Source of the DNA: Acanthamoeba lenticulata
Taxonomy: Eukaryota; Discosea; Longamoebia; Acanthamoebidae
Assembly: GCA_002179805.1 (NCBI GenBank)
Contig: NAVB01001404.1
Span: 1 to 18,083 of the forward strand
Direction of reading: 5' to 3'
DNA length: 18,083 nt
The notes under the pieces were generated by a model. That model saw only the letters and a program-made list of their open reading frames with translations. It did no database searches and was not told the DNA's origin. How positions within the stretch are numbered: the first letter of the stretch is position 1; the number at the start of each line of letters is the position of its first letter. The position numbers were made by a program, and so were the translations under genes. This document shows, piece after piece, positions 1 through 15,919 of the stretch.

Positions 1-1373
1 GAGGCGATGAGGCCGCTCCCGCGCACCACGGCGGCCGAGAAGACGAAGGAGGCGTGCCCGAAGTACTCGCCCACGCACTCGCCGCTCAGCGTCCACACGC
101 GCAGGGACCTGCTCGTCCCCCCCCCCCAAATCCATCCAACCCAATCCAATCCATCAAGCACGGGCATCAGCGCTTTGCTCTGGTCCCCCCCCCACGCGCA
201 CTCACGCCAGCGAAGAGGGGAAGGAGGAGGGAGGGAGGGGGAAGGGGTTACCCGTCATTGGAGGCGGAGAGAAAGCCGACGCCCTCCACGGGCTGGAGGG
301 CACGCACAGCATCCGAGTGGCCCTCGTAGGTGTGGATGCACTTGCCATCGCGCCACAGCTTGATCGTCTTGTCGGCCGACGCTGCGGAGGAGGGTCGCCC
401 CGAGAGTCAGACTCCACAAGTGTGCAACGACCAGAGAGCGTTGTCGTGGCCTTGCGATGGTGATGATAATGCGTGTGTGCAGGAGGAGGAGGAGGGATGG
501 GGAGTGGTGCGGTATAGACACACCAGTGAGCACGTCCGAGGCAGAGAGGGCCAGCACAGCCCACACGGCCTGCGTGTGTCCGCGCAATTCATGAACGCAT
601 TCGGCTCCTCGCCACACGCGCGCCGTGAAGTCCCTGCACACACATGCGAAATACAGTCATGTTCACACACACACACACATACACGCACGCACACATACCC
701 GCAACACCCAGTAGACGCCGCTCTTGGTGAGCCAGGACTGATCATCAGGGGGCGCAGGCTGCATGGGGAGGGGAAGAGGAAAAGGGAAATTGGGGGCAAG
801 GACGTACCAACTGCCGGAGACGAGGAGGCCGTTGGGCGCGGCCGCAAGCGCCACGACGGGTTTCTCGTGACCAATCAGGGTCATAACGGGCTCGGCAGCA
901 TCGAGGTCCCAGATGTTGATGACGTTGTCGTTTCCGCCCGACGCCAGCCCGCCTTTCTCCCATTGCGAACTGCAGTCCACAGGCAAACACACGCCCCCGG
1001 GGGGCACTGGTTGAGAGAACGCGCTCAACGCACAGGGCACGGCTCGGGTGATGAGCTAGACACTAGAAAGGGGCGCACGAACCTGCCCGGAGGGAGGGCA
1101 ATGACGGTGGACACGTAGTGTTGGTGGCCCGACAGGATGCGGCTGGCGGTCCAGCCCTCGCCCGACCAAACGCGCACGGTGCGGTCACGGGAAGCAGTCG
1201 CCAGCCCAACGCCTGGCACCTCGCACACACCGCGCACCTACAACCACGAGTGGTGAGTGTCATCTCTAAGATGCGCTCACACGACACAGGCGAAGGTGTA
1301 CATCAGCTTCATGGCCGACAAGCTCTGCAGCGAGCTCATATCGGGGGATCACAACATCCATCGCATCGTCCAT
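1..1373 (-). CDS. PLAA: PLAA/Doa1/Ufd3 WD40 protein, N-terminal part (3' end outside window)
   Basis: Spliced model, complement of 1302-1373, 1083-1237, 808-969, 524-633, 252-381 and <1-108; about 245 residues are seen. The product begins MDDAMDVVIPRYELAAELVG. Five complete WD40 blades follow, each with a GH dipeptide and a D-x-x-(V/I/A)-(R/K)-(V/I/L)-W type end: GH at about residues 20, 61, 109, 148 and 187. A sixth blade starts at GH 226 and is cut by the window edge. Blade order and spacing match the PLAA/Doa1 propeller closely, including the SASND segment of blade 5. In this family the propeller binds ubiquitin, and the later PFU and PUL domains bind ubiquitin and Cdc48/p97, so the protein supports ubiquitin homeostasis in cytosol and nucleus. 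The PFU and PUL domains should lie left of base 1 and are not visible. All five introns are GT-AG and keep frame. The start is the first ATG ahead of the first blade. Confidence 0.92.
664..679 (+). repeat. (CA)n microsatellite in PLAA intron 3
   Basis: A run of about eight CA units followed by an interrupted CA/CG-rich stretch to about 695. It lies within the intron, near its 3' end on the minus strand. Confidence 0.85.
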
Positions 1374-1674
1374 GGTGTCTGCTTGTCTTCGTGTGTTCTT
1401 TCTTCTACTTGCTGATCTTCAGCTGTTTTGAGATTTTCTCGTACTATTTCCGCTGCCATCTTTTTGTTTCCCGCGTCATGGTTTGCTGGTGTTGCTGACG
1501 TGCCGCGCAAAGGGCCCGTTCAGCGACGCGGGCGGCGAGGAACAAGGCGGGCTGCAGGTGGACAGACGACCAATGTATTGTGGAAGAACAGAAAAGAGAG
1601 AAGAGAAACATTAACATAAACAACTGGGGAAGGAGGAGCCACCCCAGCATCCCCAGAACATCACTGCAAAGCCC
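1374..1674. other. Intergenic gap between tandem PSMB7 and PLAA genes
   Basis: This 301-bp stretch separates the PLAA start codon from the PSMB7 stop codon, both on the minus strand. It must hold the PSMB7 3' UTR and the PLAA promoter and 5' UTR. The plus strand is T-rich around 1380-1465, so the minus strand is purine-rich just upstream of PLAA. I see no TATA box, no AATAAA on the minus strand and no convincing ORF. Confidence 0.6.
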
Positions 1675-2896
1675 TCACTCCTCCATGGCATCCTTCGCCG
1701 CAGCTGTGGCTTGAGCCGCCTGTTCCTCCTCTTCCTTGAACTCGGAGATGCGCGGCACAACCTGTTGCGAGAGAACCTCTGTGTGTGTGTGTGGATGAAC
1801 GGCGTCAAGATTGTGAGCTGCTGCGGTGTTGTAAACCGTACTGGACGGATGATGAACGAACCGGTGGTGCCGCGAGGGAAGTTGTAGGGCTTGGTTCGGA
1901 AGAAGAGCCGCTTGTTGGCCTCATCGTACGTGCGATGAATATCAACCTTGCCCTTGGTGATCACTACCAAGTCCACGTTGGAGCCAGAGCCCAGATCGTT
2001 GAAGATACCAGACAAAATGGCCTGTGCCACACCGCCCCACATAGTCAGGACTGGGAATTCACCTGTGCGCCTGTCGAGAGCTGCAAAAAACCGTAACGCG
2101 TACCTGATGCACAAGCTCCATGGCCTCGGCGCGCTCCATGTCTGGCCTCCAGCCGGCCTCAAAGACGGCCATGGCCGCCAGTGAGCCGGAGCCCATGGTG
2201 GCGTAGGGCAGCTTATCTGTGGAGCCATGAGGATAGATCGTGTAGAGGTGCGCGCCAGTGGAATCCACTCCGCCGAGCACGAGCGCAGCGCCAACGTGAC
2301 CCTGGTAGCGCCACAGCATGCGCTTAAGGAGGGTCATCGTCGTGACCACTCGCGACTCCTTGCCTGTCGCGTAGCGGTGCAGCTTCAACTGACTGCTGAC
2401 CAGCGCTGCACGGGATACGACACTTGTCAACAAGAATAATCTTTGACTTCGCGCATACAAACATGAATCTGAAGAGCTCAAGCGCACCAGTGCTGTTCTC
2501 CGTGTCGGCACTTGTGCCAGCACCGCAACAGTAGATGTTGGGCGCAATGTAGTGAATCTTCTCACAGTTCTTATCGCACACAATAGGACCCTCGGTGGCT
2601 CGCGTGTCAGCTCCAAGAACGATGCCATCCTTGAGTGCACGTGATCGTTAGTGATGCAAACGCGGGACCCAAGGACCACTAAGATCAAGATACCTTGAAC
2701 ATGATACCAGCGATCGTGGTGCCAGTCTTCTTAGTGGTGGGCGCCTTGTAGCCCTTGGCCTCCAAAAAGGCATTCCTGGTGCACAGATGACATAGTTGTG
2801 GGTTCAGCTTAAGCACGTTCACCTTCACTCTGCCAAGGGCCCATGGTACCTCTGAACGTTGTCGTAATTGAACGCGGACTGATAAAGCAAATCCAT
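1675..2896 (-). CDS. PSMB7: 20S proteasome subunit beta-2 (trypsin-like; PSMB7/Pup1)
   Basis: Spliced model, complement of 2850-2896, 2694-2775, 2488-2629, 2104-2405, 1842-2021 and 1675-1776: 855 nt, 284 aa, close to the usual 270-280. It encodes a catalytic subunit of the 20S core that cleaves after basic residues. The propeptide is residues 1-34, ending KKTG; processing would expose Thr35 as mature Thr1. Counting from it, Asp17 (in GADTRATEG) and Lys33 (in NCEKI) are in the catalytic positions. The [37 protein letters not shown] and [11 protein letters not shown] segments are diagnostic of beta-2 rather than beta-1 or beta-5. The C-terminus has the long arm of this subunit and ends in a Glu/Ala-rich tail. 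All introns are 64-82 bp, GT-AG and in phase. The start is the first in-frame ATG of exon 1. It shares a 185-bp divergent gap with the membrane-protein gene. Confidence 0.96.
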
Positions 2897-3081
2897 TCTT
2901 CTCTTGGTGTCTGTAATTACGATTTCTCGATTCGAGCTGCGCCCAGCTTTACCCCACGCGTTTGTGCGGGCTCTCCAGCTCACGCTGGCGTGTCTTGTTT
3001 TCCTGTGTAATTTCTCTAATCATTTCCATTCTTGATATCCGTCGACACAATTCATCTCGGGGCTCTTTTTCAAAGCGAGCC
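2897..3081. promoter_or_regulatory. Putative bidirectional promoter (PSMB7 / membrane protein)
   Basis: This 185-bp gap lies between two divergent start codons and must carry both 5' UTRs and both core promoters. It is less GC-rich than the flanking exons and has T-rich runs near 2991-3075. I see no clear TATA box or recognised operator. The promoter role is inferred from gene orientation only. Confidence 0.5.
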
Positions 3082-4528
3082 ATGAGCCAGCTGAGCGATA
3101 ACTGGGTGCTCAAGCTGTGGGCTAACAAGCTTGAAATGCTGTTTGGACTCAACCATACAGACGATGCTGCTTCTCTTGGCGCCTCCCAGCCTTGCTCTGT
3201 GGCTTGGACCTTTGGCGGTGTAACTATCACCGACCCGTGTACTGCCCTCCTCTCCTGTCGCCCTGGACTTGATGAATGGTTGCAAAACTCACATGATAAG
3301 CGGTGCACCACTGCAGCCTTGATTCCGACCTGCCTATTGGCTGCTCTTGTGGGTCTCTACGGCTATCAAACCATTTCGCGGCACACCTCGACCCCTGGTA
3401 CGCGCCAAGTCACTCCGCTTGGGCGTTCCGATCGTTGGCCTCAATTCGGCGCACTGTGCAGGTCACACGGTTTATGCGGCGTCCTTCCTCATGTTCGCCT
3501 GCATGATGACCGACGCCATGGTCCGGCCTATCCTTTGCTTTTGCTGTTGGTCGGCTGTCCCGTGCACGAGCTCAAGAACTGTGTTCTCTGGCTTTCGTCA
3601 CAAAAAAACAGATGGTGCACTGCTTCCTGGCGGGCGACAAGACATGGCTCGCCTACGTGGTAGGCCTGATCGACGTGGGCCTCACGTCGTCGATCGGCCT
3701 GTCCTTCCTCTTCAACGGGCTCGTTGACCTGGGTGTCATGAAGGAGAACACTTGGTTTTCGTTTGGCGTACGCACCGTCGCGTAGCTCTCCTGCCATTTG
3801 TCCCCAGCCACCCGCCCACACCGTCCACACACACAAAACTTTGTCTGCAGACCATGTTGGGCAGCTACGCGCTCATCTTCGTGGCCTGGGTCTACGAGTT
3901 CGAGCACAGCGTGCGGGACGGATTCCTCATCCTCTACCTAGGTGCGTTCAAGGGAAGCTGCTGTTGCGGCGCCCTGAGCATAATGGTGATTGACCTCGCG
4001 CATGCGTTCTCCCCGTGGCAGGCATCATCATGGTGGGTTGCGGCTCCTATTGTGTCATTCAGCTCTACAGCCTGTTCCAGAGCGGGCACTGGGAGGGATC
4101 GGGTATGTTATGTCGTGTTAGCGTGCCCTCAAGTCCCCATTTCTGTGCTGCTGACGAGTGTGTCCCATCAGGCTGGCTGGGCGTCGCCGGTCTGGCCGGC
4201 GGGGTCGGAGTGGCGGCCATCTTCACCAACACGTGGCTCTGCACCAACGTCAGCCCCTACCTCTCTGGCGAGTTCGTTTGGTTCGTGCCTCTCTCCCCCC
4301 CCCTCCCCCCTTTGGCTTGGAGGTCTCTCTCTCTCTCTCGGTGGAGCTGAATGCCTTTGCGTTGGCGTGACCCACACGCCCCTACACAGGTTCCTCTTCA
4401 GCGACGTGGCCATGTGGGGCATCCTCAACTACTTCCTCAACCGCCAGGTGCCCTTCCACAAGAAGAACGCCAAGAAGATGAGGAGGGAGCGCGAGGCTGC
4501 CGCCTACCAGCCCGTGGCTCAGTGCTGA
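3082..4528 (+). CDS. Multi-pass (about 7-TM) membrane protein, function unknown
   Basis: Spliced model: 3082-3397, 3462-3520, 3612-3767, 3851-3941, 4022-4102, 4172-4280, 4390-4528; about 316 aa. No family is recognised. An N-terminal region of about 75 residues has several Cys and one N-glycosylation sequon (Asn24-His-Thr) but no signal peptide. About seven hydrophobic segments follow: residues about 78-97, 108-125, and further ones encoded by exons 3, 4, 4/5, 6 and 6/7. The C-tail is short and basic (HKKNAKKMRRERE) and ends in Cys. A glycosylated N-terminus outside and a basic tail inside would fit seven helices, but that topology is an inference. Intron 2 is uncertain: a donor at 3521 or at 3557 both keep frame with the acceptor at 3611, and the second adds 12 residues. 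The start is the first ATG after the divergent gap. It converges on NAA25. Confidence 0.8.
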
Positions 4529-4684
4529 TGCTCAACCCCCGCGAAACAACAGCGCAACTCGCGTGTGCATGCCATCGTCTGTGTTCGGGCCAGCTCTTGA
4601 AGAAAAAAAAAAGCCTTTTCCGTTTCTTGTCGGCGTTGGGGGAAGGGTGTCCGAGGTGACCACGCCCTTGCCCCAGCAGCCCCA
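4529..4684. other. Convergent 3' intergenic region
   Basis: This 156-bp gap lies between the stop codons of two converging genes and so holds both 3' UTR and polyadenylation regions. A ten-base A run sits near 4602-4611. No canonical AATAAA is seen on either strand. The transcripts probably overlap or end within each other's 3' ends. Confidence 0.5.
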
Positions 4685-5021
4685 TCAGCACTTGGCAGCC
4701 TGCTGGAAAACGCTGACGCGCAGCTGGGCGAGGGGGACGAGGCTCTTGAGCGAGTCCTGCCAGCTCTGGGTCACCTTCCGCAGCACGGCGTCTCGCGTCT
4801 TGGTCACCTCGTCCTGGTGGAACGCGCTCGAGAGGTCGGTGGCCGCGGCGGGCTTGAGGGTGGCTGCGTCGCCCAGTCGCTTCTTGAGGAGGTCCGCCAG
4901 CGCCTCCACATTGCGGGCGATCGTCCCCGCGGCGCCCACCAGCTGCGCCCTGACGTCCTGCGCCTGCGCACACGCCGCGAGACCAGATGAGAGCGCGTCC
5001 GGAGCGGGCTGCATGCGTGTA

Positions 5022-5053
<32 letters not shown>

Positions 5054-8000
5054 GGGAGTCTACCGAGTTGGCCGGGTGGTTCTTTCGGCGCTGCTTGGAG
5101 GGGAAGGCGGCCGCCCAGGCCTCGAACAGGATCGCCGCCCAGGCGGTCAGCTGGCCCACCACGAAGCTGGCCTCACGCAGCGCGGCACCCAAGTCCTGCT
5201 GGAGCCGACCCACGACTTGCTGCACGACGGCCTCGTACTGGGCCGGAAGGGCTTGCAGCTGCTTGGCCGTGGCTTGAACGGCGGCCTCATCGACCTGGTC
5301 CTCTGTGGTGGCGGGGGAATGGGCCCACGTCAGTTTGGACATACACGAAACAGCGTCCTCCTCCTCCTGGGGCGTGCGTTGAAGAGGAAACGAGGAGAAC
5401 GTACGACCGAAGGACACAACTAGCTGAGCGACGGCGGCAAAGGCCGAGAAGGTGCGCCACACGAGCAGCCACACGCGCGTGTCAAGCTTGGCGGCGTCGC
5501 AGTCGGCGTCGAGAGATTCCAGCCCCAGCGCACCGGGAAGAACCTGCCCGAGCTGGCTCAGCGCGTCTCGCTGTATGACGCGTAGCGAATTCATACCGGC
5601 AATTGCCAGTGGAGATGATGATGGTGACGATGATGAGTACAATGTTGAACCAGCAGCTCGCAGAGGAGGAAACGCACCGCACTGGCGAGGAGCGCGGCCT
5701 TGTCGACAGAATTGGTCGCGGCCGGGGCCGGCTTGGGCGGTTCGGCCGCCTTGCCTTTGCCCTTGCCCTGCTGGGCGGGAGCTGCGGGCGTCTCGGGGAC
5801 CGGCGTGGCCGCGTGGGCGAGCGTGACCAGACGGTGAAGCGACTTGGCCACGAGGCCCCGCACGCGCAGCCAACGCTTCTGCTCGTCCACCGATGGGCGG
5901 CCGTTGCTCATGTCCGCGCTCGATGCCAGCGCGTCGCTCACCTGCGCCCAAGCCGCGTGAGGGTGAGCAGCCGCGAGTTGGGGCTCGTGGCGGGAGCGGG
6001 GAGGAGAGGGAGGAGGGCGCGCACGAGGTAGGCGGTGCCGGGCTGGTCCCACTCGACGGTGACGGGGTCCTGGTTGTGGGTGAGCTTGGCTACGCCCTCC
6101 TCGTCGGTCACGAGGGCCTCTGCGTGCGGCGGCACGCCGATGACGAACTTGGGCGCCGTCACCGACACCAGCGCGCGCGTGTCCGGTTGCGAACCAAACT
6201 GTGCTCACCACCATCCCACCATCCCACCACGGCCACGACGGTGGATCCCAATGGGAAGACCACGAGTGAGGCCCAAAAAAACAAAGGGGGACGTCCCACA
6301 GTGTGGGTGCGAGGGCGACGACAGGGGTCAGTGGTCCGTACCCGAAGGAGGAGCTCCTCGGTGCGGGTGACGGCGAGCTGGTGGGACCGCCGCAGTTTCT
6401 CGGCAAACTCGAGCATCTCCGTGAGCTTGTGGTAGGTCTCCGACTTGTACGGCTGCGGCAGCCAATCCGCAATCTATTTGTGTGTGTGTGTGTGTGTGTT
6501 GGTGGCCGCCCACAACGTCAGAGGGCCCATGATGGGGAGCCAGGTGGGGCGGGTGCAACGTACCTCGCGGGTCTTGACCTCGTGGAAGTTGCGGATTTGA
6601 GCGCACTGCTTAAGCGCCTCGGCCGTGAGGCCGTGCGAGATGAGGATGTCCATGATCAGGTGCGAGACCGTGTCGTTCTGGATGTACTTCACCTCCAGCG
6701 ACGTGTACAGCTCGTTGGCCGCCGTCGCCGCCCCTGCGATCGCCCCAGGCGCGCGGGGGGAGGGAGGGGCTCATGTGAGGCGCACAGCTCCGCTCGCGCA
6801 TACACACACACACACGGGGAGAGATGCATGGAGTGGAGGCGAACCGAGGAGCTTGTAGAACTGGATGAGGAGGACCTTGGCCTGGAAGTTGTACTTGCTT
6901 GCCCGGAGACAGCATTCGAGGATCGCCGCGCCGGCGATCAAGAATGCGACGTCGCCGCCGCTCTGTCGGTGGGCGTCGAGCATGAGATGGCCCGCCAGCA
7001 AAGCGAGGTCCTCCCCCGGCCCGATCTCCGTCTCCTGGAATCGAATCCCCCCCCCCCGGGGGCCACAATGAGGATTACGAGGGCGGAAGAGGCAGAGAGG
7101 ATGAGAGGGAAAGAGGGACCTCCTTCTTGGTGGCGCTGGCCACCGAGGCCAGGTAGAGCTCCCACAGCTGCTTGGCCAGCGCGACGATGCCTTCCACGGA
7201 GAGACGCGAGTGCAGGCCCAGCCGCCGCCGGAACTTCTCGATCGTCGCCTGCGCCGTGTACCACCGCTCCTTGGCCTCCTGTGGGGGCCACCACCATCCC
7301 AGCACCATCCACCCCCGTCAGCTGTCCGATTGGGGCCCCACATCATCGCGAGTGCCCACACGCGTCCTCACACGCGCGCAGAACGGGCACGTATGGGGGA
7401 CGACGTACGGGCGAGGCATCCGCGGGAAGCGCCTCGACGGTGGCGCGGAGGAGGTCGATGAAGGCCTCCTGCTGGGCAGTCTCGTGGCTCCCCTCGAGCC
7501 CCACGATGTAGCTGGTTGCGGGCGAAATTACGGGGGTCAAAATGGTTGCACACCATGCCGGGGGGGGGGGGCAATGGGTCTCGGCAGGTCACGTACCGGC
7601 CAATGTCGTAGTAGCAGACGGGCTTGCTGCCGAACCGCTTGAAAAAGGCCACCAGCAGCTGCTTCAGCTGCGCATCGTCCGTTTTGGCTGCCATTACGAC
7701 GGTGGCGTGTCAGCACGTCCTGAGTGAGGGTTCGTGTTCTTCTTCTTCGGGAAGGAGAGAAGCCGGTATACCGTGGGCGTCGAGGAGACGGGACTCGAGC
7801 TCGATCTCGAAGAGGAAGGGCCCGCGAAGCTTCGGGTGCTGTTCCTGCAGCTGGCGGAAGAAGCCCAGGGTCTCCTCGACCCGGGTAGCCTGACGCTCGG
7901 CCTCCTCCGTGGCGCGGAGGTTGAACAGGGCATTGAGGTGGTTACGAGCGTAGCCCCAGTCGTCTGGCCTACTCTCCACCACCACACCACCGCCACAACA

Positions 8001-9640
8001 ACGATGAACAATCAATCGTTGGTCGCTTGAACTTGATGTCACCGCCACGCGGCGTGCGCAGACGTACTGGTGGGACGCGAGGAGGCCCTGGTAGATCTGG
8101 AGGACCTGCTCCCACAGGCCCAGCTGGCCGCACACGCGACCGTGGTATCTGCGGACGTGAAGTGGCCGTGTCGTGAGTCAAAGTGAGGGCCCAAGCAGTG
8201 CTTTCGACGCAATGGTGGTGGTGGTGGTGATTTGCCACAAACGTGTTGGTCGTACTTGAGGCGCACGTGCTCTTCCTTGAACAGGCCAGCAAAGGTGCTG
8301 TCGGCGCGCAGCGCCTCCTCGGCCTCCTTATACTTGCCCTGTTGTCCCAGCCCCAATCGGCCAAGAAGAAGAAGAAGAAGCTTCCACATTCAGACCCCAG
8401 CGCTCCCGACCACATGTGCGGCAAAGCCCGAGGAGAAGGAAGAGGAGGAGGAGGAAGAGAGAAAGGCGCCGACCTGGGATGTGAGGATGGCCAGGTACAG
8501 CAGGAAAACACCCAACTGCGTGGGCGGCTTCGTCGTGAAGCGCTTCTTGAGGAGCATCTCCGAAAGCGCCAGCATGCGCGGGTCCGTCACCGTCGACACC
8601 TCGGGCGCAGACAGCTCAGCCTTTTGGTCGAGCCTGCACATCCCGGGAGGGCCGGGAGGCTTAAGGTGATTGGCGAAGGCGGAGCGGAGGAGAGGAGGCG
8701 CGAACCGCGGGACTTCACCATCCTGCACGAAGGGCCGGCCGCCGGCAAGGAGGAAGTTGCTGGCGATGGACCAGTGGAAATAACGATCCTTCTCGCGCAG
8801 CTTATACACCTTCATCGCCGCCTGATGATATGGTAGAGCTCCAAATTGAGATCGTCATACAGTCGCACGTGGGATGCCACAAAGAGGACGAGGGCGGTCG
8901 TACAGCCTGCTGGCTCTTGAAGTCGGCCTCCTTAGCGCAGGCGAAGAAGACGTAACGCGCGAGCCGCTTGTTCTGCGGGTCGGCGGCGGCAAGCTGCTCA
9001 TAGAGCCTACGCATATCCGCACCTGCGCATTGCACATTGTGGTATTGTATTAAGGATCATGAAGAGTGGGGTTGAACGTGGAGGTGAGAACACGGTGGTG
9101 TGGACGGGCATCGAACCGCGGCCAAGACGGACGAGAGTGAGCCGCAGCGGGTGAATGACACCGTCGTCCGAGGGCGACTCGGCCAACACTTCCTGGCACA
9201 AGGCATAGGCGTCCTGCCGACCGCGTGTGTGTTTGAGCAACATGCACGCACCCGTGGCGCATGGTGGTGTGGCTGCACCTCTTTTTGGCCAAGGTCATTC
9301 AGCACCAGCGCCTTCACCGCCTGTCATCGCGATTTCAGGTTAACGAGATTTAAGTTCATTTTTCGTGCCAGATGGTGTACAAGTTGGTGCACTCACCCTG
9401 CCCATTTGAGAAGTGGGATGCTTCTTGAGGTACGTCACGATTTGCTTCAGTGCTTGCTGGGGAACCCCGGCATCTGGGTGATATGCCGGCGAACTGAATT
9501 TCAGAATAGATCGCAAACACACCGATTTGATGCTGTTGCCGCGTACCCAGAGTGTCGTAGATCTTGGTCATGCTTCTTCGCTCGGTGTAAGACCGAGCCT
9601 CGGCCTCCTTGGCCTGTTTGAGGGCTCTTGCGGTGGCCAT
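4685..9640 (-). CDS. NAA25: NatB N-terminal acetyltransferase auxiliary subunit (NAA25/Mdm20)
   Basis: Twenty-exon model, complement of 9547-9640, 9397-9473, 9279-9320, 9117-9213, 8904-9022, 8474-8821, 8256-8338, 8068-8148, 7772-7968, 7597-7687, 7409-7511, 7120-7278, 6845-7034, 6564-6733, 6342-6473, 6025-6198, 5678-5941, 5408-5570, 5064-5302 and 4685-4963: 3102 nt, 1033 aa (human NAA25 is about 970). NAA25 is the TPR-like scaffold that anchors NAA20 to the ribosome for acetylation of Met-Asp/Glu/Asn/Gln N-termini. Recognisable family segments are KIYDTLDAG near residue 26; a helical-repeat N-terminal half; FFKRFGSKPVCYYDIGRY at about 394-411; NELYTSLEVKYIQNDT near 567; RTEELLL; and HNQDPVTVEWDQP aligned with the D-x-(N/F)-(V/F)-x-W-D-x region. 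The C-terminal third is helical, Ala/Gln-rich and less conserved. Every intron is GT-AG and in phase. The start is the Met directly before the conserved N-terminal helix. The last three exon joins are the least certain. Confidence 0.92.
5022..5052 (+). repeat. Compound (TG)n(GA)n microsatellite in NAA25 intron 19
   Basis: TG units pass directly into about eleven GA units. On the gene strand this gives a long CT tract near the donor, followed by CA. It lies entirely inside the intron at 4964-5063. Confidence 0.85.
6480..6499 (+). repeat. (TG)n microsatellite in NAA25 intron 14
   Basis: Ten dinucleotide units lie inside the intron at 6474-6563. On the gene strand this is a (CA)n run ending six bases before the TAG acceptor, replacing the usual pyrimidine tract. 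Confidence 0.85.
7560..7571 (+). repeat. G homopolymer in NAA25 intron 10
   Basis: Twelve consecutive G on the plus strand, C on the gene strand, inside the intron at 7512-7596. Similar intronic runs occur at about 117-127 (C), 7047-7057 (C) and 10397-10407 (G). Confidence 0.8.
8213..8229 (+). repeat. (TGG)n trinucleotide repeat in NAA25 intron 7
   Basis: About six TGG units on the plus strand, inside the intron at 8149-8255. An (AAG)n run at 8363-8380 lies in the next intron (8339-8473). Confidence 0.8.
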
Positions 9641-9784
9641 CTCGCGCTGGAAGAAAGAAGAGAAAAAAAAGAAAACAGAACATTTCTTCTTGTAGCATTT
9701 TCGTTCCTGCACAAAATTTTCTTGGAATTAAAAACGTTAGGCCAAAACGAGAGCCGTTTCTTCTCATTTCATCGGCACTACACG
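9641..9784. promoter_or_regulatory. Putative bidirectional promoter (NAA25 / BLM)
   Basis: This 144-bp gap separates the NAA25 and BLM start codons, which point away from each other. It is clearly more A/T-rich than its surroundings, with an A/G run near 9650-9680 and T/A-rich sequence near 9714-9735. Read on the minus strand, the A/G run is a long pyrimidine tract ending in CAG just six bases before the NAA25 ATG, so it may also be a 5'-UTR intron acceptor. No TATA box is evident. Confidence 0.5.
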
Positions 9785-15473
<5,689 letters not shown>

Positions 15474-15919
15474 AGTGCCCCTTAGGGTCTTGCGCACGGC
15501 ACCTTGGGCGCATGTCATGTACAGCAGACCTCCTCGCGGTCGTCCTCATCACCACACTCGGGTCCTGCGAGTTGGTCACGTGTGAATTCGCGTAAACGGT
15601 CACCTTTTTTGCTCCTCCTTCTCTTCCTGCCTCTCGTCGCTTGTCTCGCGCCGCGCAGATCTCTGGGGAACCTCGCCTTGTACCATGAGAGATCCCGGAG
15701 AGGTGGGCCCAGGTGGTGGCACCCCAGAGAAAGAGGGCGCGAAAGCGGCTTTGAAGGTTGCCGCTCAAGGTCAACACAGGGCTTTTACCTTTTGCGACTA
15801 AACTGCTTGTGGTTTTTACGACACGGCACAGGGCGAAGAACGGTGAGGTCTACGTTGGCAGGTTATTCCATGCCCTTGGCCGGTCATGGTTTCAATCCTT
15901 GTCCTTTTTGCGTTACGCC

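Noticed and set aside
330..1118. 262-codon plus-strand frame
   Set aside because: Antisense to PLAA blades 2-5 and includes an intronic CA repeat translated as His/Thr.
2962..3663. Longer N-terminus for the membrane protein from a TTG at 2962
   Set aside because: It has no ATG and starts inside the divergent promoter gap. The ATG at 3082 is the first proper start, and past 3397 this frame is intronic.
4437..5951. 504-codon minus-strand frame
   Set aside because: It reads through the introns and wrong frames of NAA25 and over the stop of the membrane-protein gene. The product is low-complexity, while the spliced NAA25 frames match the family.
5591..6472. 293-codon minus-strand frame
   Set aside because: Only its part at 5678-5941 is a real NAA25 exon. 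The rest is read-through of introns and out-of-frame exons.
6303..7511. 402-codon plus-strand frame
   Set aside because: Antisense to five NAA25 exons and their introns, with Arg/Ala/Pro-rich shadow composition.
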